Below are positions 31,333 through 39,642 of a stretch of DNA of 64,000 nt, one piece after another. Origin of the DNA: an uncultured Collinsella sp. (lineage in GTDB: Bacteria; Actinomycetota; Coriobacteriia; Coriobacteriales; Coriobacteriaceae); NCBI GenBank assembly GCA_959018755.1, contig CAUEMA010000002.1:1-64000 (forward strand). The letters run 5' to 3'. How positions within the stretch are numbered: the first letter of the stretch is position 1; each line of letters begins with the position of its first letter. The translations under genes were made by a program, and so were the position numbers. The notes beneath the pieces are model-generated. The model ran no database searches, had not been told where the DNA came from, and saw nothing but the letters and a program-made list of their open reading frames with translations.

Positions 31333-31917
31333 TTACAGCACCAAAATCCCCAGGTGCTCCAGCAAAATCTTGAGGCCGATGAGGATGAGCACGACGCCGC
31401 CCACGATGGTGGCGGGTTTTTCGTAGCGCTCGCCAAAGGTGTGGCCGATCGCTACGCCGGCGACGGAGAAGATAAACGTTGTGACTCCGATAAGCGATAC
31501 AGCGGGAACGATGTCAACCGAGAGCGCAGCAAATGAGATGCCCACGGCCAGGGCGTCGATTGAGGTGGCGATAGCCAGAATCAGGTACTCACCCAGGTCA
31601 ATCTTTTCGGCATCCTTGCCGTCGCTCTCGTCCTCATCCTCGTCTTCGGTAAAGGCCTCCCACAGCATTTTGCCGCCGATAAAGGCCAAAAGGATAAAGG
31701 CGATCCAATGGTCGATGGGTCCGATGATGCTCATGAATTGACTGCCGAGCGCCCATCCGATTACGGGCATGCCGGCCTGGAAGCCGCCAAAGAACAGGCC
31801 GAGCACTACGGCGACCTTAAGGTTGATCTTCTTCATGCCAAGGCCCTTGCAGATGGATACGGCAAAGGCGTCCATCGAAAGGCCGATAGCGAGCAATACG
31901 AGCTCTGCGAGTCCCAT
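31333..31917 (-). CDS. mntP: Manganese efflux pump MntP
   Basis: MntP (194 residues from ATG 31917, with GGGAG upstream) exports Mn(II). Six membrane helices form two DUF204 repeats. The repeated acidic motif shows as GLSMDAFAVSICKG near the N-terminus and ATSIDALAVGISFA in the second half. The cytosolic loop DEDEDESDGKDAEK is strongly acidic. The upstream leader holds a yybP-ykoY-like Mn riboswitch, the standard control for this gene family. Confidence 0.94.
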   Translation of the reverse strand: MGLAELVLLAIGLSMDAFAVSICKGLGMKKINLKVAVVLGLFFGGFQAGMPVIGWALGSQFMSIIGPIDHWIAFILLAFIGGKMLWEAFTEDEDEDESDGKDAEKIDLGEYLILAIATSIDALAVGISFAALSVDIVPAVSLIGVTTFIFSVAGVAIGHTFGERYEKPATIVGGVVLILIGLKILLEHLGILVL

Positions 31918-31970
31918 AGTCTGGCTCCCTTTCTGCGGGCGGGCCCGCGTGTACCTCTTGGGGGAGTAAC

Positions 31971-32105
31971 AAAAAAGACCCGTGGCGTACGCGTTGTGCG
32001 CACAGCCACGAGTCTCGTTCATTAAGGCAAGCCAGACCGCATCGGCCAGTATGTTGACTTGCCGCGCCACCGGAGGCGAACCCGGTCACGCGACTACTCC
32101 CTCAT
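31971..32105 (-). promoter_or_regulatory. yybP-ykoY-type manganese riboswitch with terminator
   Basis: Read on the minus strand, GGGAGTAG opens the element, GTCAACATACTGGCC matches the conserved loop of the class, and CGAGAC closes it. Next comes the expression platform, a GC stem (GCCACGAGTC at 32005-32014 with GACCCGTGGC at 31977-31986) running into TTTTTT. Mn binding would favour the antiterminated form and turn on mntP. The identification rests on motif recall, not a covariance search. Confidence 0.75.
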
Positions 32106-32264
32106 TTATGCGAATCCCGATGCTACCACATAAGCAGCTCATTTGGATTGGGGCTCTCAGCTGTGTTCGCTCATTCTGTAAGCATCGTATTTCGCAAGCG
32201 CCGCAGGGACAAACCGTGAGAAACTATTTAGCGTTTATGGAGCGTATACGATGGGAGCGATGCC

Positions 32265-33332
32265 TTGGATAAGAACGAGCTGCAAAAGCGTATGGAACAG
32301 GCTATTCGCCTGACTGCCCCCGGCCAGCCGATCCGCACCGCCCTCGACATGATCATTGCCGGTCATCTGGGCGCCCTTATCTGCGTCGGCGACACCGAAA
32401 ACGTGCTCGCTGCCGGTAACGACGGCTTCCCGCTCAACATTTCGTTTACCTCGAACCGCCTGTTCGAGCTTTCCAAGATGGACGGCGCCATCGTTATCGA
32501 CGGCGACCTCACCCAGATCCTGCGCGCCAACTTCCACCTCAATCCCGACCCCTCGCTCGCCACGAGTGAGACGGGCATGCGTCACCGTACTGCCGCTCGC
32601 ATGTCGGTGCTCACCGATGCCATCGTGATCTCGGTCTCGGCCCGTCGTGCCGTCGTTAACGTGTACGTTCACGGCAAGAGCTACGAGATCCAGCCCGTCA
32701 CCACCATCATGAGCTCGGTCAACCAACTCGTCGCCACGCTCCAGACCACCCGTCAGTCGCTTGACCGCTCTCTGCTGCGTCTGACGGCCCTCGAGCTCGA
32801 CGACTACGTTACGCTCGCCGACATCACCGGCATTTTCTCGAGTTTCGAGATCATGCAGCAGGCAAAGACCGAGCTTAAGGATTGCATTGTCAAGCTGGGT
32901 AACCAGGGCAAGCTCGTGCAGATGCAGCTCGAGCAGCTTGCTGGCTCCAGTATGGATACCGAATACGACCTGATGATTCGCGACTATGCGAGCGATTCCT
33001 CCGAGGCAAACGCCGAGAAGATTCGCGCCGAGCTTAGCCGCATGACGCCCAAGGACCTGTCCGACCCGCAGCACGTGGCGGCGGTTTTGGGTTATGACGA
33101 CCTGGACGAGGATTCCGTCATGACGCCGCTGGGCCTGCGTACGCTTTCCCGCGTGTCCGTCGTGCGTGACGGCGTGGCCGAGAAGATCGTCGACGAGTAC
33201 GGCTCGCTGCAGGAGCTCATGGACGACATCAGCGAGGATCCGGAGCGCTTGGGCGACTTTGGCGTTAACAACCCTGCCATTCTTGCGGACTCCCTGTACC
33301 GCATGAAGGGCACTAAACAGGGGAACGCATAA
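32265..33332 (+). CDS. disA: DNA integrity scanning protein DisA, diadenylate cyclase
   Basis: DisA (355 residues) makes cyclic di-AMP and surveys DNA. The DAC domain shows DGA in MDGAIVIDGD (residues about 72-81) and the RHR motif in RHRTAARMS (about 106). A helical linker (residues 150-280) and a C-terminal helix-hairpin-helix DNA-binding domain follow. It starts with TTG at 32265 behind GGGAGCG. Its stop overlaps the ispD start by one base, so c-di-AMP synthesis is translationally coupled to isoprenoid genes as in Bacillus-type clusters. Confidence 0.95.
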   Translation: MDKNELQKRMEQAIRLTAPGQPIRTALDMIIAGHLGALICVGDTENVLAAGNDGFPLNISFTSNRLFELSKMDGAIVIDGDLTQILRANFHLNPDPSLATSETGMRHRTAARMSVLTDAIVISVSARRAVVNVYVHGKSYEIQPVTTIMSSVNQLVATLQTTRQSLDRSLLRLTALELDDYVTLADITGIFSSFEIMQQAKTELKDCIVKLGNQGKLVQMQLEQLAGSSMDTEYDLMIRDYASDSSEANAEKIRAELSRMTPKDLSDPQHVAAVLGYDDLDEDSVMTPLGLRTLSRVSVVRDGVAEKIVDEYGSLQELMDDISEDPERLGDFGVNNPAILADSLYRMKGTKQGNA

Positions 33333-34060
33333 TGGCGCCCGTATGCGCCGTGGTCGTTGCCGGCGGCAGCGGCCAGCGCTTTGGAAATCCCGGCGGCAAG
33401 CAGCTCGTTAACGTGGCGGGCCGTCCGCTCATGAGCTGGTCCATCCGCGCGTTCGACCGGAGCGACAAGGTCGGCCACATCGTCGTGGTTTGCCCTGCCG
33501 AGCGTCGTGCCGAGATGCGACGCCTGGCCATCGACCCGTTTGACTATGACACGCCCATCAGCTTTGCCGATGCCGGCGATACCCGTCAGGATTCCACCCG
33601 TGCCGGCGTGCATGCGGTTCCGGCGGGTTTCGAATATGTCGCCATCCACGACGGCGCCCGTCCGCTCATTACCACCGAGGCCATCGATCACGCTATCGAC
33701 GTGCTCGTGAGCGACCGCGCCCTCGACGGTGTCGTGTGCGGTCAGCCCGCGATCGACACGCTCAAGATCGTCGACGGCGATAATATCGTCGAGACGCCGC
33801 CGCGCGAGCTCTATTGGGCCGCTCAGACGCCGCAGATCTTTAGCGTCGACGCCATGAAGCGCGCTCACGCCGCTGCTATCGCCGAGGGCTTTATCGGTAC
33901 CGACGATTCATCGCTGGTCGAGCGCATGGGCGGGCGCGTCCGCTGTGTCCAGAGCCCGCGCGATAACCTTAAGGTGACGGTGCCCGAGGACTTGCGTCCC
34001 GTAACCGCGATTCTGCTTGGCCGTATGGCCGAGGGAGAGGACCTTCCCCATGTTCAGTAA
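33332..34060 (+). CDS. ispD: 2-C-methyl-D-erythritol 4-phosphate cytidylyltransferase
   Basis: IspD (242 residues) makes CDP-methylerythritol from MEP and CTP. The nucleotide-binding loop is CAVVVAGGSGQRFGNPGGKQLVNVAGRPLMSWSI. GDTRQDSTRAGVHAV, IHDGARPLIT and the late TDDSSLVERMGGRVRCVQSPRDNLKVT are diagnostic. It overlaps both disA (1 bp) and ispF (11 bp), so it is part of a tightly coupled operon. Confidence 0.96.
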   Translation: MAPVCAVVVAGGSGQRFGNPGGKQLVNVAGRPLMSWSIRAFDRSDKVGHIVVVCPAERRAEMRRLAIDPFDYDTPISFADAGDTRQDSTRAGVHAVPAGFEYVAIHDGARPLITTEAIDHAIDVLVSDRALDGVVCGQPAIDTLKIVDGDNIVETPPRELYWAAQTPQIFSVDAMKRAHAAAIAEGFIGTDDSSLVERMGGRVRCVQSPRDNLKVTVPEDLRPVTAILLGRMAEGEDLPHVQ

Positions 34061-34544
34061 CCTGCGCATTGGCCATGGCTACGACGTTCACCGTCTGGTG
34101 GAGGGGCGTCGATGTATCATCGGCGGTGTCGACATTCCCTACGAGCGCGGCCTGCTGGGCCACTCGGATGCCGATGTGCTCGCGCACGCCTTGGCCGACG
34201 CCATTCTGGGCGCCTGCCGTGGGGGAGACATCGGCAAGCTATTCCCCGATACCGACCCCGCCTATGAGGGTGCCGATTCGATGGTGCTGCTCGCTCGCGT
34301 GATGGACTACGCGCGCGAGCTGGGCTTCGAGTTTGTCGATGCCGATTGCACCATTGCCTGCCAGCAGCCTAAGATCACCCCGCACCGCGATGCCATGCGT
34401 GCCAACCTTGCCCATGCCCTGGGCGTTGACGTCGAAAACGTGGGCGTCGCCGCCACTACGACCGAAAAGCTCGGTTGGGAAGGCCAGGGCGAGGGAATCG
34501 GCGCCTGGGCCGTCTGCCTGCTACAGAAAACCGTTAAGGAGTAA
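34050..34544 (+). CDS. ispF: 2-C-methyl-D-erythritol 2,4-cyclodiphosphate synthase
   Basis: IspF (164 residues) forms the cyclic diphosphate of the MEP pathway. The zinc-site motif IGHGYDVHRL is at the N-terminus, and GGVDIPYERGLLGHSDADVLAHALADAILGA and TTTEKLGWEGQGEGIGAWAVCLL follow. The start MFSNLRIGHGYDVH at 34050 has GGGAGAGG 8 bp upstream and lies inside the end of ispD; an earlier in-frame start at 34017 has no ribosome binding site. Confidence 0.96.
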   Translation: MFSNLRIGHGYDVHRLVEGRRCIIGGVDIPYERGLLGHSDADVLAHALADAILGACRGGDIGKLFPDTDPAYEGADSMVLLARVMDYARELGFEFVDADCTIACQQPKITPHRDAMRANLAHALGVDVENVGVAATTTEKLGWEGQGEGIGAWAVCLLQKTVKE

Positions 34545-34547
34545 CGA

Positions 34548-36014
34548 ATGCGTATCTACAACAGCGCTACCCATAAAAAGGAAGAGTTCCAGCCCATCGA
34601 GTCCGGCAAGGTCCGCATGTACGTGTGCGGCCCCACGGTCTACGACAACATCCACATCGGCAATGCCCGCACGTTCATCAGCTTTGACGTGATTCGTCGC
34701 TGGCTCATCGCGAGCGGCTACGAGGTCACGTTCGCCCAGAACCTCACCGATGTCGATGACAAGATCATCAAGCGCGCCAACGAGCAGGGCCGCACTGCCG
34801 CCGAGGTCGCGACGGAGTTCTCCGACAAGTTCATCGGCGTCATGCGCGCCGCCAACGTGCTCGATCCCGATGTGCGCCCCCGCGCCACCAAGGAGATCGG
34901 TCCCATGATCGCCATGATCAAGACGCTCATCGAGCAGGGCCACGCTTACGCCGCCGATAACGGCGACGTGTACTTTGCCGTGCGCAGCGATCCCAACTAT
35001 GGTCAGGTCTCGGGCCGCAACATCGATGACCTTATGGTGGGTGCGCGCATCGAGGAGAACGAGGACAAGAACGACCCGCTCGACTTTGCCCTGTGGAAGG
35101 CCGCCAAGCCCGGCGAGCCCAGCTGGCCGAGCCCCTGGGGCGAGGGCCGTCCCGGTTGGCACACCGAGTGCGCCGCCATGGTGCATCGCTACCTGGGCAC
35201 TCCGATCGACATCCACGGCGGCGGCTCCGACCTTGCCTTCCCGCATCACGAGAACGAGTGCGCTCAGGCCACCTGCGCCTGGCGCCAGGGCTTCTCCAAC
35301 ACCTGGATGCACACGGGCATGCTGCTGGTAGACGGCGAGAAGATGTCCAAGTCGCTCGGCAACTTCTTTACGCTGGCCGAGGTCCTCGAGCAGCACTCCG
35401 CTGCCGCCCTGCGCCTGCTGATGCTGCAGACGAGCTATCGCTCGCCGCTCGACTTTTCTTGGGAGCGCCTGGAGGGTGCCGAGAACTCGCTCACGCGTAT
35501 CGCCGGTACGGTCGAGAACCTGCGCTGGGCCGCGAACCATGCGACGGCCGATGCCGATGAGGCAGCATCCGAGGCGTTTGCCGCCAAGGCCGCCGAGACC
35601 CGTGCCACCTTTAAGGAGTGCATGGACGACGACTTTAACACCGCCGGTGCCATGGGTGCTGTCTTTGGCTTTGTGACCGAGTGCAACCAGTACCTGGAGC
35701 AGGCGGGCGATGCTGCCGACAAGGCCGCAGTCCTGGCTGCCGCCGATACGCTGACCGAGCTGCTCGATACGTTTGGCGTTGAGCTTCCCGAGCCCAAGGT
35801 CGAGTTGCCGCTGGGCCTGCTGGGCGTTGCCGCCGGTTTGGTTGCCTACACGGGCGACGACGTGGACGAGGCCGCTGCCAAGATTCTCGAGGCTCGTGCC
35901 GAGGCTCGTGCCGCCAAGAACTGGGATCTGGCAGATGCCATCCGCGATCAGCTCAAGGACCTGGGCCTGACGATTGAAGACACCGCCGCCGGCACTCGTA
36001 TCAAATCTCTCTAA
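34548..36014 (+). CDS. cysS: Cysteinyl-tRNA synthetase
   Basis: CysRS (488 residues) is a class I synthetase with a zinc site starting at the Cys of YVCGPTVYD. HIGH appears as HIGNARTFISFD and KMSKS as GEKMSKSLGNFFTL. HIHGGGSDL-like IHGGGSDLAFPHHENE is also present. The C-terminal DALR domain and anticodon-binding tail are complete. AAGGAG precedes the ATG, 3 bp after ispF. A large imperfect palindrome and a terminator follow. Confidence 0.97.
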   Translation: MRIYNSATHKKEEFQPIESGKVRMYVCGPTVYDNIHIGNARTFISFDVIRRWLIASGYEVTFAQNLTDVDDKIIKRANEQGRTAAEVATEFSDKFIGVMRAANVLDPDVRPRATKEIGPMIAMIKTLIEQGHAYAADNGDVYFAVRSDPNYGQVSGRNIDDLMVGARIEENEDKNDPLDFALWKAAKPGEPSWPSPWGEGRPGWHTECAAMVHRYLGTPIDIHGGGSDLAFPHHENECAQATCAWRQGFSNTWMHTGMLLVDGEKMSKSLGNFFTLAEVLEQHSAAALRLLMLQTSYRSPLDFSWERLEGAENSLTRIAGTVENLRWAANHATADADEAASEAFAAKAAETRATFKECMDDDFNTAGAMGAVFGFVTECNQYLEQAGDAADKAAVLAAADTLTELLDTFGVELPEPKVELPLGLLGVAAGLVAYTGDDVDEAAAKILEARAEARAAKNWDLADAIRDQLKDLGLTIEDTAAGTRIKSL

Positions 36015-36020
36015 TCCCCG

Positions 36021-36122
36021 CGGGTTTCCCAAGCACCCGACCTTGCCGTTCAAACCGTCGCTCGCGTACTCAAGTACGCGTCGCTCCTCTTTCACGGCAA
36101 TCTCGGGCACTTGGAAAACCCG
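36021..36122. repeat. Large imperfect palindrome after cysS
   Basis: The 29 bases at 36021-36049 match the reverse complement of 36094-36122 at 24 positions. The centre holds a second perfect hairpin, GCGTAC-TCAA-GTACGC (36064-36079). CAAACCGTCGCTCGC in the middle also occurs at about 12137 after repeat family A copy 1, so this is probably a related intergenic repeat. Confidence 0.65.
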
Positions 36123-36126
36123 TACC

Positions 36127-36170
36127 GACCGCCCGAATTAATATTCATGGGCGGTCGTTTATTTTGTTTC
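36127..36170 (+). terminator. Terminator of the disA-cysS operon
   Basis: GACCGCCC (36127-36134) pairs with GGGCGGTC (36149-36156), followed by GTTTATTTTGTTT. Confidence 0.85.
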
Positions 36171-36200
36171 GTTTGATAGTTGTATTTAGGAGGTCACTTT

Positions 36201-37115
36201 ATGGCCGACAATCGCAAGCGGACGCCTCGTGGCGACAAGCAGGCTGCTTCTGGCTCGCGTCCGATTCGCCGCAATGACCGCGCTGCCGCTCCCAAGGGCC
36301 AGCGTGATCGCACTCAGGCCGCACGTCCGCAGCGCGATCGCAACCGCGACGCTGTCCAGGCTCCCAAGGGCGAGTTTATCGAAGGTCGTCGTGCTGCCGC
36401 CGAGGCGCTGCGCACTGGTTTTCCCATCAAGTGCGCGCTCATTGCCGAGGGCGGGGAGCGCGATGCCGCTTTGTCGCGCCTGGTCGACGACCTCAACGCC
36501 GCGGGTGTCCGCATTAAGTATGTGCCGCGCGCGCAGCTCGACGCGCTGTCGAGCCATGGCGCCCACCAGGGCATCGCGCTCGAGGTTGGCAACTTTCCCT
36601 ATGCCGATGTCGCCGATATTCTTGACCGCGCAGGCGAGGGCCCGGCACTTGTCGTGGTGCTCGACCACGTGACTGACGACGGCAACTTTGGCGCCATCGT
36701 GCGCTCCGCCGAGGTTGTGGGCGCGGCCGGCGTCATCATCGCCAACAAGCGTGCCGCCGGCGTGACCGTGGGCAGCTACAAGACTTCAGCCGGCGCCGTC
36801 ATGCATCTGCCTATCGCGCAGGTGCCCAACATCGCCCGTGCGCTCGATGACCTCAAGGCCGCTGGCTTTTGGGTGGGCGGTGCCTCTGAGCACGCCGAAG
36901 GCAGTTGCTGGGATGCTCCCTTCGAGGGTCGCGTGGCGCTCGTCATGGGCTCCGAGGGCGACGGCATCTCGCGTCTAGTGCTCGAGAAATGTGACTTTTT
37001 GACCAAGCTTCCCCAGCGCGGCATGACCGAGAGCCTCAATGTTGCCCAGGCGACTACGGCCCTCTGCTTTGAGTGGCTGCGCCGCAACGCCGGCGAGCTC
37101 ATGGGGGAGGAGTAG
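36201..37115 (+). CDS. rlmB: 23S rRNA 2'-O-methyltransferase, RlmB/TrmH (SpoU) family
   Basis: The 304-residue protein has a basic, disordered N-terminus (residues 1-60, Arg/Lys-rich), the SpoU substrate-binding domain (EFIEGRRAAAEALRTGFPIKCALIAEG) and the SPOUT knot with LVVVLDHVTDDGNFGAIVRSAEVVGA, VMGSEGDGISRLVLEKCDF and LPQRGMTESLNVAQATTALCFEW. RlmB methylates G2251 of 23S rRNA in Escherichia coli. The position after cysS and before yacP supports RlmB over other SpoU enzymes. ATG 36201 lies close behind TTAGGAGG. Confidence 0.9.
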   Translation: MADNRKRTPRGDKQAASGSRPIRRNDRAAAPKGQRDRTQAARPQRDRNRDAVQAPKGEFIEGRRAAAEALRTGFPIKCALIAEGGERDAALSRLVDDLNAAGVRIKYVPRAQLDALSSHGAHQGIALEVGNFPYADVADILDRAGEGPALVVVLDHVTDDGNFGAIVRSAEVVGAAGVIIANKRAAGVTVGSYKTSAGAVMHLPIAQVPNIARALDDLKAAGFWVGGASEHAEGSCWDAPFEGRVALVMGSEGDGISRLVLEKCDFLTKLPQRGMTESLNVAQATTALCFEWLRRNAGELMGEE

Positions 37116-37118
37116 CGC

Positions 37119-37796
37119 ATGTCCAAGAAGAACCGTGCCAAGTCCAAGGCCAAGCGCTTTGGCGAGGGCTCGGCCAAGCCGATTGTTTCGGCCGCGACCT
37201 ACGGCGTGGGCGGCAATGCGTTTGCGCAGGCTATCGCCGACCCAGTCTCGACGGTGCACTCCAACAAGCCCGAGCTGCTGGTGGTCGACGGTTACAACGT
37301 GATCCACTGCACGCCGCGCTACGAAAAGCTCGTGTACGACCATTCCGACGATCCGTATTCCAGCGACGTCCACGATATGGCGCGCACCGCCCTCATCAAC
37401 GACGTTGCTGCCTTTGCCCAGGGCCGTTACGAGGCCGTGATCGTGTTTGACGGCGCGGGCAATATCTCCAGTGAACGTCCCAACCTGCCGGCCCGCGGCG
37501 TGCGCATCGAGTTCTCGCCGACGGGTGTTTCAGCCGATACCGTGGTGCAAAAGCTCTGCATCGAGGCGCGCGAGGAAGGCCGCGCATGCTCTGTGGTATC
37601 GAGCGACGGCACGATCCAGGCCGTCGTCATGGGCAAGGGTGTCACGCGCATCTCGAGCCGTATGCTGGTGGACGAGATCAAACAGATCGATAACGACGTT
37701 CACGAGGCAGAGGAAGCTCCGCAGATCAAGATGACTCTGGGCAGTCGCCTGAGCCCCGATGCCCTGGCCAAGCTCAAGGCCCTGCGCGGGAGGTAG
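37119..37796 (+). CDS. NYN-domain ribonuclease, YacP/Rae1 family
   Basis: This 225-residue protein matches YacP (Rae1), a ribosome-associated endoribonuclease in Bacillus. A Lys-rich N-terminus (residues 1-45) precedes the PIN-like NYN domain. The NYN domain begins ELLVVDGYNVIHC and continues DMARTALINDVAAFAQGRYEAVIVFDGAG and CSVVSSDGTIQ, keeping the acidic residues of the metal site. It follows rlmB by 3 bp, the same order as in Bacillus. Confidence 0.86.
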   Translation: MSKKNRAKSKAKRFGEGSAKPIVSAATYGVGGNAFAQAIADPVSTVHSNKPELLVVDGYNVIHCTPRYEKLVYDHSDDPYSSDVHDMARTALINDVAAFAQGRYEAVIVFDGAGNISSERPNLPARGVRIEFSPTGVSADTVVQKLCIEAREEGRACSVVSSDGTIQAVVMGKGVTRISSRMLVDEIKQIDNDVHEAEEAPQIKMTLGSRLSPDALAKLKALRGR

Positions 37797-37823
37797 GGAA
37801 GTTGGCGGGGCAATGCTGCCTCG

Positions 37824-39164
37824 CTAACTCCATTCAGCGATGTCGATCATTCTTTCGAGGCGCCACGTTAGCGCCTTTTTTAGATATGGCAACCTTGCCG
37901 TGAGCGCGTCGTTTCTGGAAAGAATCTCGATTGCCTCGTCAACGAAGCCTTCGAGTTTGTCGCCGTCAAACCAGCCCATGTCCTCGACGAGCAACATTTG
38001 TTTGGCGGGGCTTGAATGAAATTGTGCGCTGGTAAAACTGTGCTCTCCCGCCCTAAGCTCCTCTAGTGATATGTTGCACCAGAGCGATGAGCCCGAATCG
38101 AAGATGGGGGCAGGTCTGCAAGCTTGCGTGTTTACGTTTCGCACGAGGCCGAAGTTGCGCCAATGACGATCGTAGTCGGCAATGATGTCGTCACATACGA
38201 TCATGCGGTCAAGGGCGTCTTTTATATCCGTCGCTCCAAGCTCCTCGCAGTTTGCTACATACCGTTCGTAATCGGTTAGTCGCTTGTCTGCATTTGCATG
38301 CTGGTTTACATAGAACGCAGGGACATACTCTTCTTCATCAGTTAAGAAGACATCGCATATGCTCAGGGCGGAAGTGCCCGTGCCCTCGAGCGAGTAAGGC
38401 ACATAATCGCAAGCGTTTAGGATGCGACGGTGAAGTGCAGTCGCCACCAGCTCGTTATAAGGTTCCTGGTTTAGATGTGCACCTGCCTTGTGGAGGATTC
38501 GACGGTCATCCTCGCATGTCCAGTACTTTTGAAGATTGCCGTCCGAGGTGTTATCGGGCTTTGCGGCAGCTGCCTTGCCCTCTGGGGCGAAGGGCGCGAT
38601 GCTGAGAGAGACGTCGTCAAAAGCATTATTGAAGAAATTGATATCTTCCCACGCGAGACCGGAGTCTTGGGGCCTGATCCAATACTGGTCGGATAAGGAG
38701 AGACCAAGATTTCGCTGTACGAGTTCATCGGGAACATCGACTGCGGCTTCTGCAAGCAGGGAGGCTAGCCCAATGCGTGCGAGCGGGATACCGCGGCCGC
38801 GCCACCAGATGCGGAAGGAGTCGAGCGATATGGGGCTATTAGGGCCAAATACTCCAATAGGGGCGTGGGCGTAATCGACGTCGGCGCCGATGTGGGTGAA
38901 GTCTTTTCGCGATGTGCTGTAGACCAGTTGGGCTACTTCGTGCGTGCGGTTCATGAGGGTAAATGCGACTTCGCTTTTCCCATGCCCACGACGAGGCCGT
39001 CCCCCTCTTTTGGTTGCGGAGCGGAGTCGCGCGTCTACGCTGTCTTTGTCGATGAGCCACACGCCAGAAGCCTTGCGGGCGGTCAGCGCGCCGTTCTTAA
39101 TGAGCTCCTGCACCCTGCGCGGAGTGATGCCGAGCAGCTCGGCGGCTTCTTTGGTAGTAAGCAT
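37824..39164 (-). CDS. Single-chain DNA-binding/HipA-like kinase fusion
   Basis: The 446-residue protein begins with an excisionase/MerR-like winged helix (MLTTKEAAELLGITPRRVQELIKNGALTARKASGVWLIDKDSV, residues 1-45) and a basic linker. It continues as a HipA-like kinase: ISLDSFRIWWRGRGIP, the block after LGLSLSDQYWIRP, SDGNLQKYWTCEDDRRILHKAG with the ATP lysine, catalytic DRHWRNFGL near residue 333 and metal site IFDSGSSLW near 360. HipA toxins normally pair with a separate HipB; here the DNA-binding part is in the same chain. ATG 39164 follows GAAGGG. Two perfectly symmetrical operator arms lie just upstream. No second gene accompanies it. Confidence 0.78.
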   Translation of the reverse strand: MLTTKEAAELLGITPRRVQELIKNGALTARKASGVWLIDKDSVDARLRSATKRGGRPRRGHGKSEVAFTLMNRTHEVAQLVYSTSRKDFTHIGADVDYAHAPIGVFGPNSPISLDSFRIWWRGRGIPLARIGLASLLAEAAVDVPDELVQRNLGLSLSDQYWIRPQDSGLAWEDINFFNNAFDDVSLSIAPFAPEGKAAAAKPDNTSDGNLQKYWTCEDDRRILHKAGAHLNQEPYNELVATALHRRILNACDYVPYSLEGTGTSALSICDVFLTDEEEYVPAFYVNQHANADKRLTDYERYVANCEELGATDIKDALDRMIVCDDIIADYDRHWRNFGLVRNVNTQACRPAPIFDSGSSLWCNISLEELRAGEHSFTSAQFHSSPAKQMLLVEDMGWFDGDKLEGFVDEAIEILSRNDALTARLPYLKKALTWRLERMIDIAEWS

Positions 39165-39174
39165 CGCGAAACCC

Positions 39175-39235
39175 TTCGCCAGAACGAATAGTTTTATATA
39201 TAGCAATTGTAATTAAAACTATTCGTTCTGGCGAA
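39175..39235 (-). promoter_or_regulatory. 22-bp perfect inverted repeat controlling the HipA-like fusion
   Basis: Positions 39175-39196 are the exact reverse complement of 39214-39235, separated by 17 AT-rich bases. Each arm contains TTCG-N6-CGAA, itself a small palindrome. The AT-rich centre (TATATA at the -10-like position on the minus strand) places the arms around the promoter of the fusion gene, whose start is 11 bp beyond one arm. Confidence 0.8.
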
Positions 39236-39326
39236 TGGTTTTAAGATGTGGTCGGTCGAAGGGTCTGTTGCGCCTCGTCCGCAATTCCTTTATTCTTAAT
39301 TGGCTTCGCGCGAAAGCGCCAAGTGT

Positions 39327-39401
39327 GCCAGTGTGGCGCAACGGTAGCGCAACTGATTTGTAATCAGTGGGTTGCAGGTTCGATTCCTGTCACTGGCTCC
39401 A
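39327..39401 (+). tRNA. tRNA-Thr (anticodon TGT)
   Basis: Acceptor GCCAGTG/CACTGGC, D-stem GCGC/GCGC, anticodon arm ACTGA-TTTGTAA-TCAGT and T-arm GCAGG-TTCGATT-CCTGT, with TCCA encoded. It reads threonine codon ACA. Confidence 0.95.
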
Positions 39402-39410
39402 TGAGAGTTT

Positions 39411-39450
39411 CGGGCTCTGTCTCCAATTGGGACAGGGCCCGTTTCTATTT
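39411..39450 (+). terminator. Terminator of tRNA-Thr(TGT)
   Basis: CGGGCTCTGTC (39411-39421) pairs with GACAGGGCCCG (39431-39441), with one T-G pair, followed by TTTCTATTT. Confidence 0.85.
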
Positions 39451-39515
39451 AGGTGGCGCGCCATCAGGTTAGCGCCCATCCCGTTTTTGGTTTGTCTCGT
39501 CCTCCAGTTTGTCTA

Positions 39516-39642
39516 AATCTGTAACACCAAGACCGATATTTGGCATCTAACTGTTACAGATTGAGATGAAACTTAGGGTGTTTTAGGAATATCTTGATCT
39601 GTAACATGTAGAAGCGGAATAGGCCTCTTGCTGTTACAGATC
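39516..39642. repeat. Tandem pair of ATCTGTAAC hairpins
   Basis: AATCTGTAAC (39516-39525) pairs with GTTACAGATT (39553-39562), and GATCTGTAAC (39596-39605) pairs with GTTACAGATC (39633-39642). Both have 27-base loops and repeat at an 80-bp interval. CTGTTACAGATYGAGA is common to the right arms. The loops differ, so selection is on the stems. Confidence 0.75.

Noticed and set aside
39516..39642. Possible minimal CRISPR from the ATCTGTAAC repeats
   Set aside because: The units are inverted hairpin arms, not direct repeats with spacers, and no cas gene is present.
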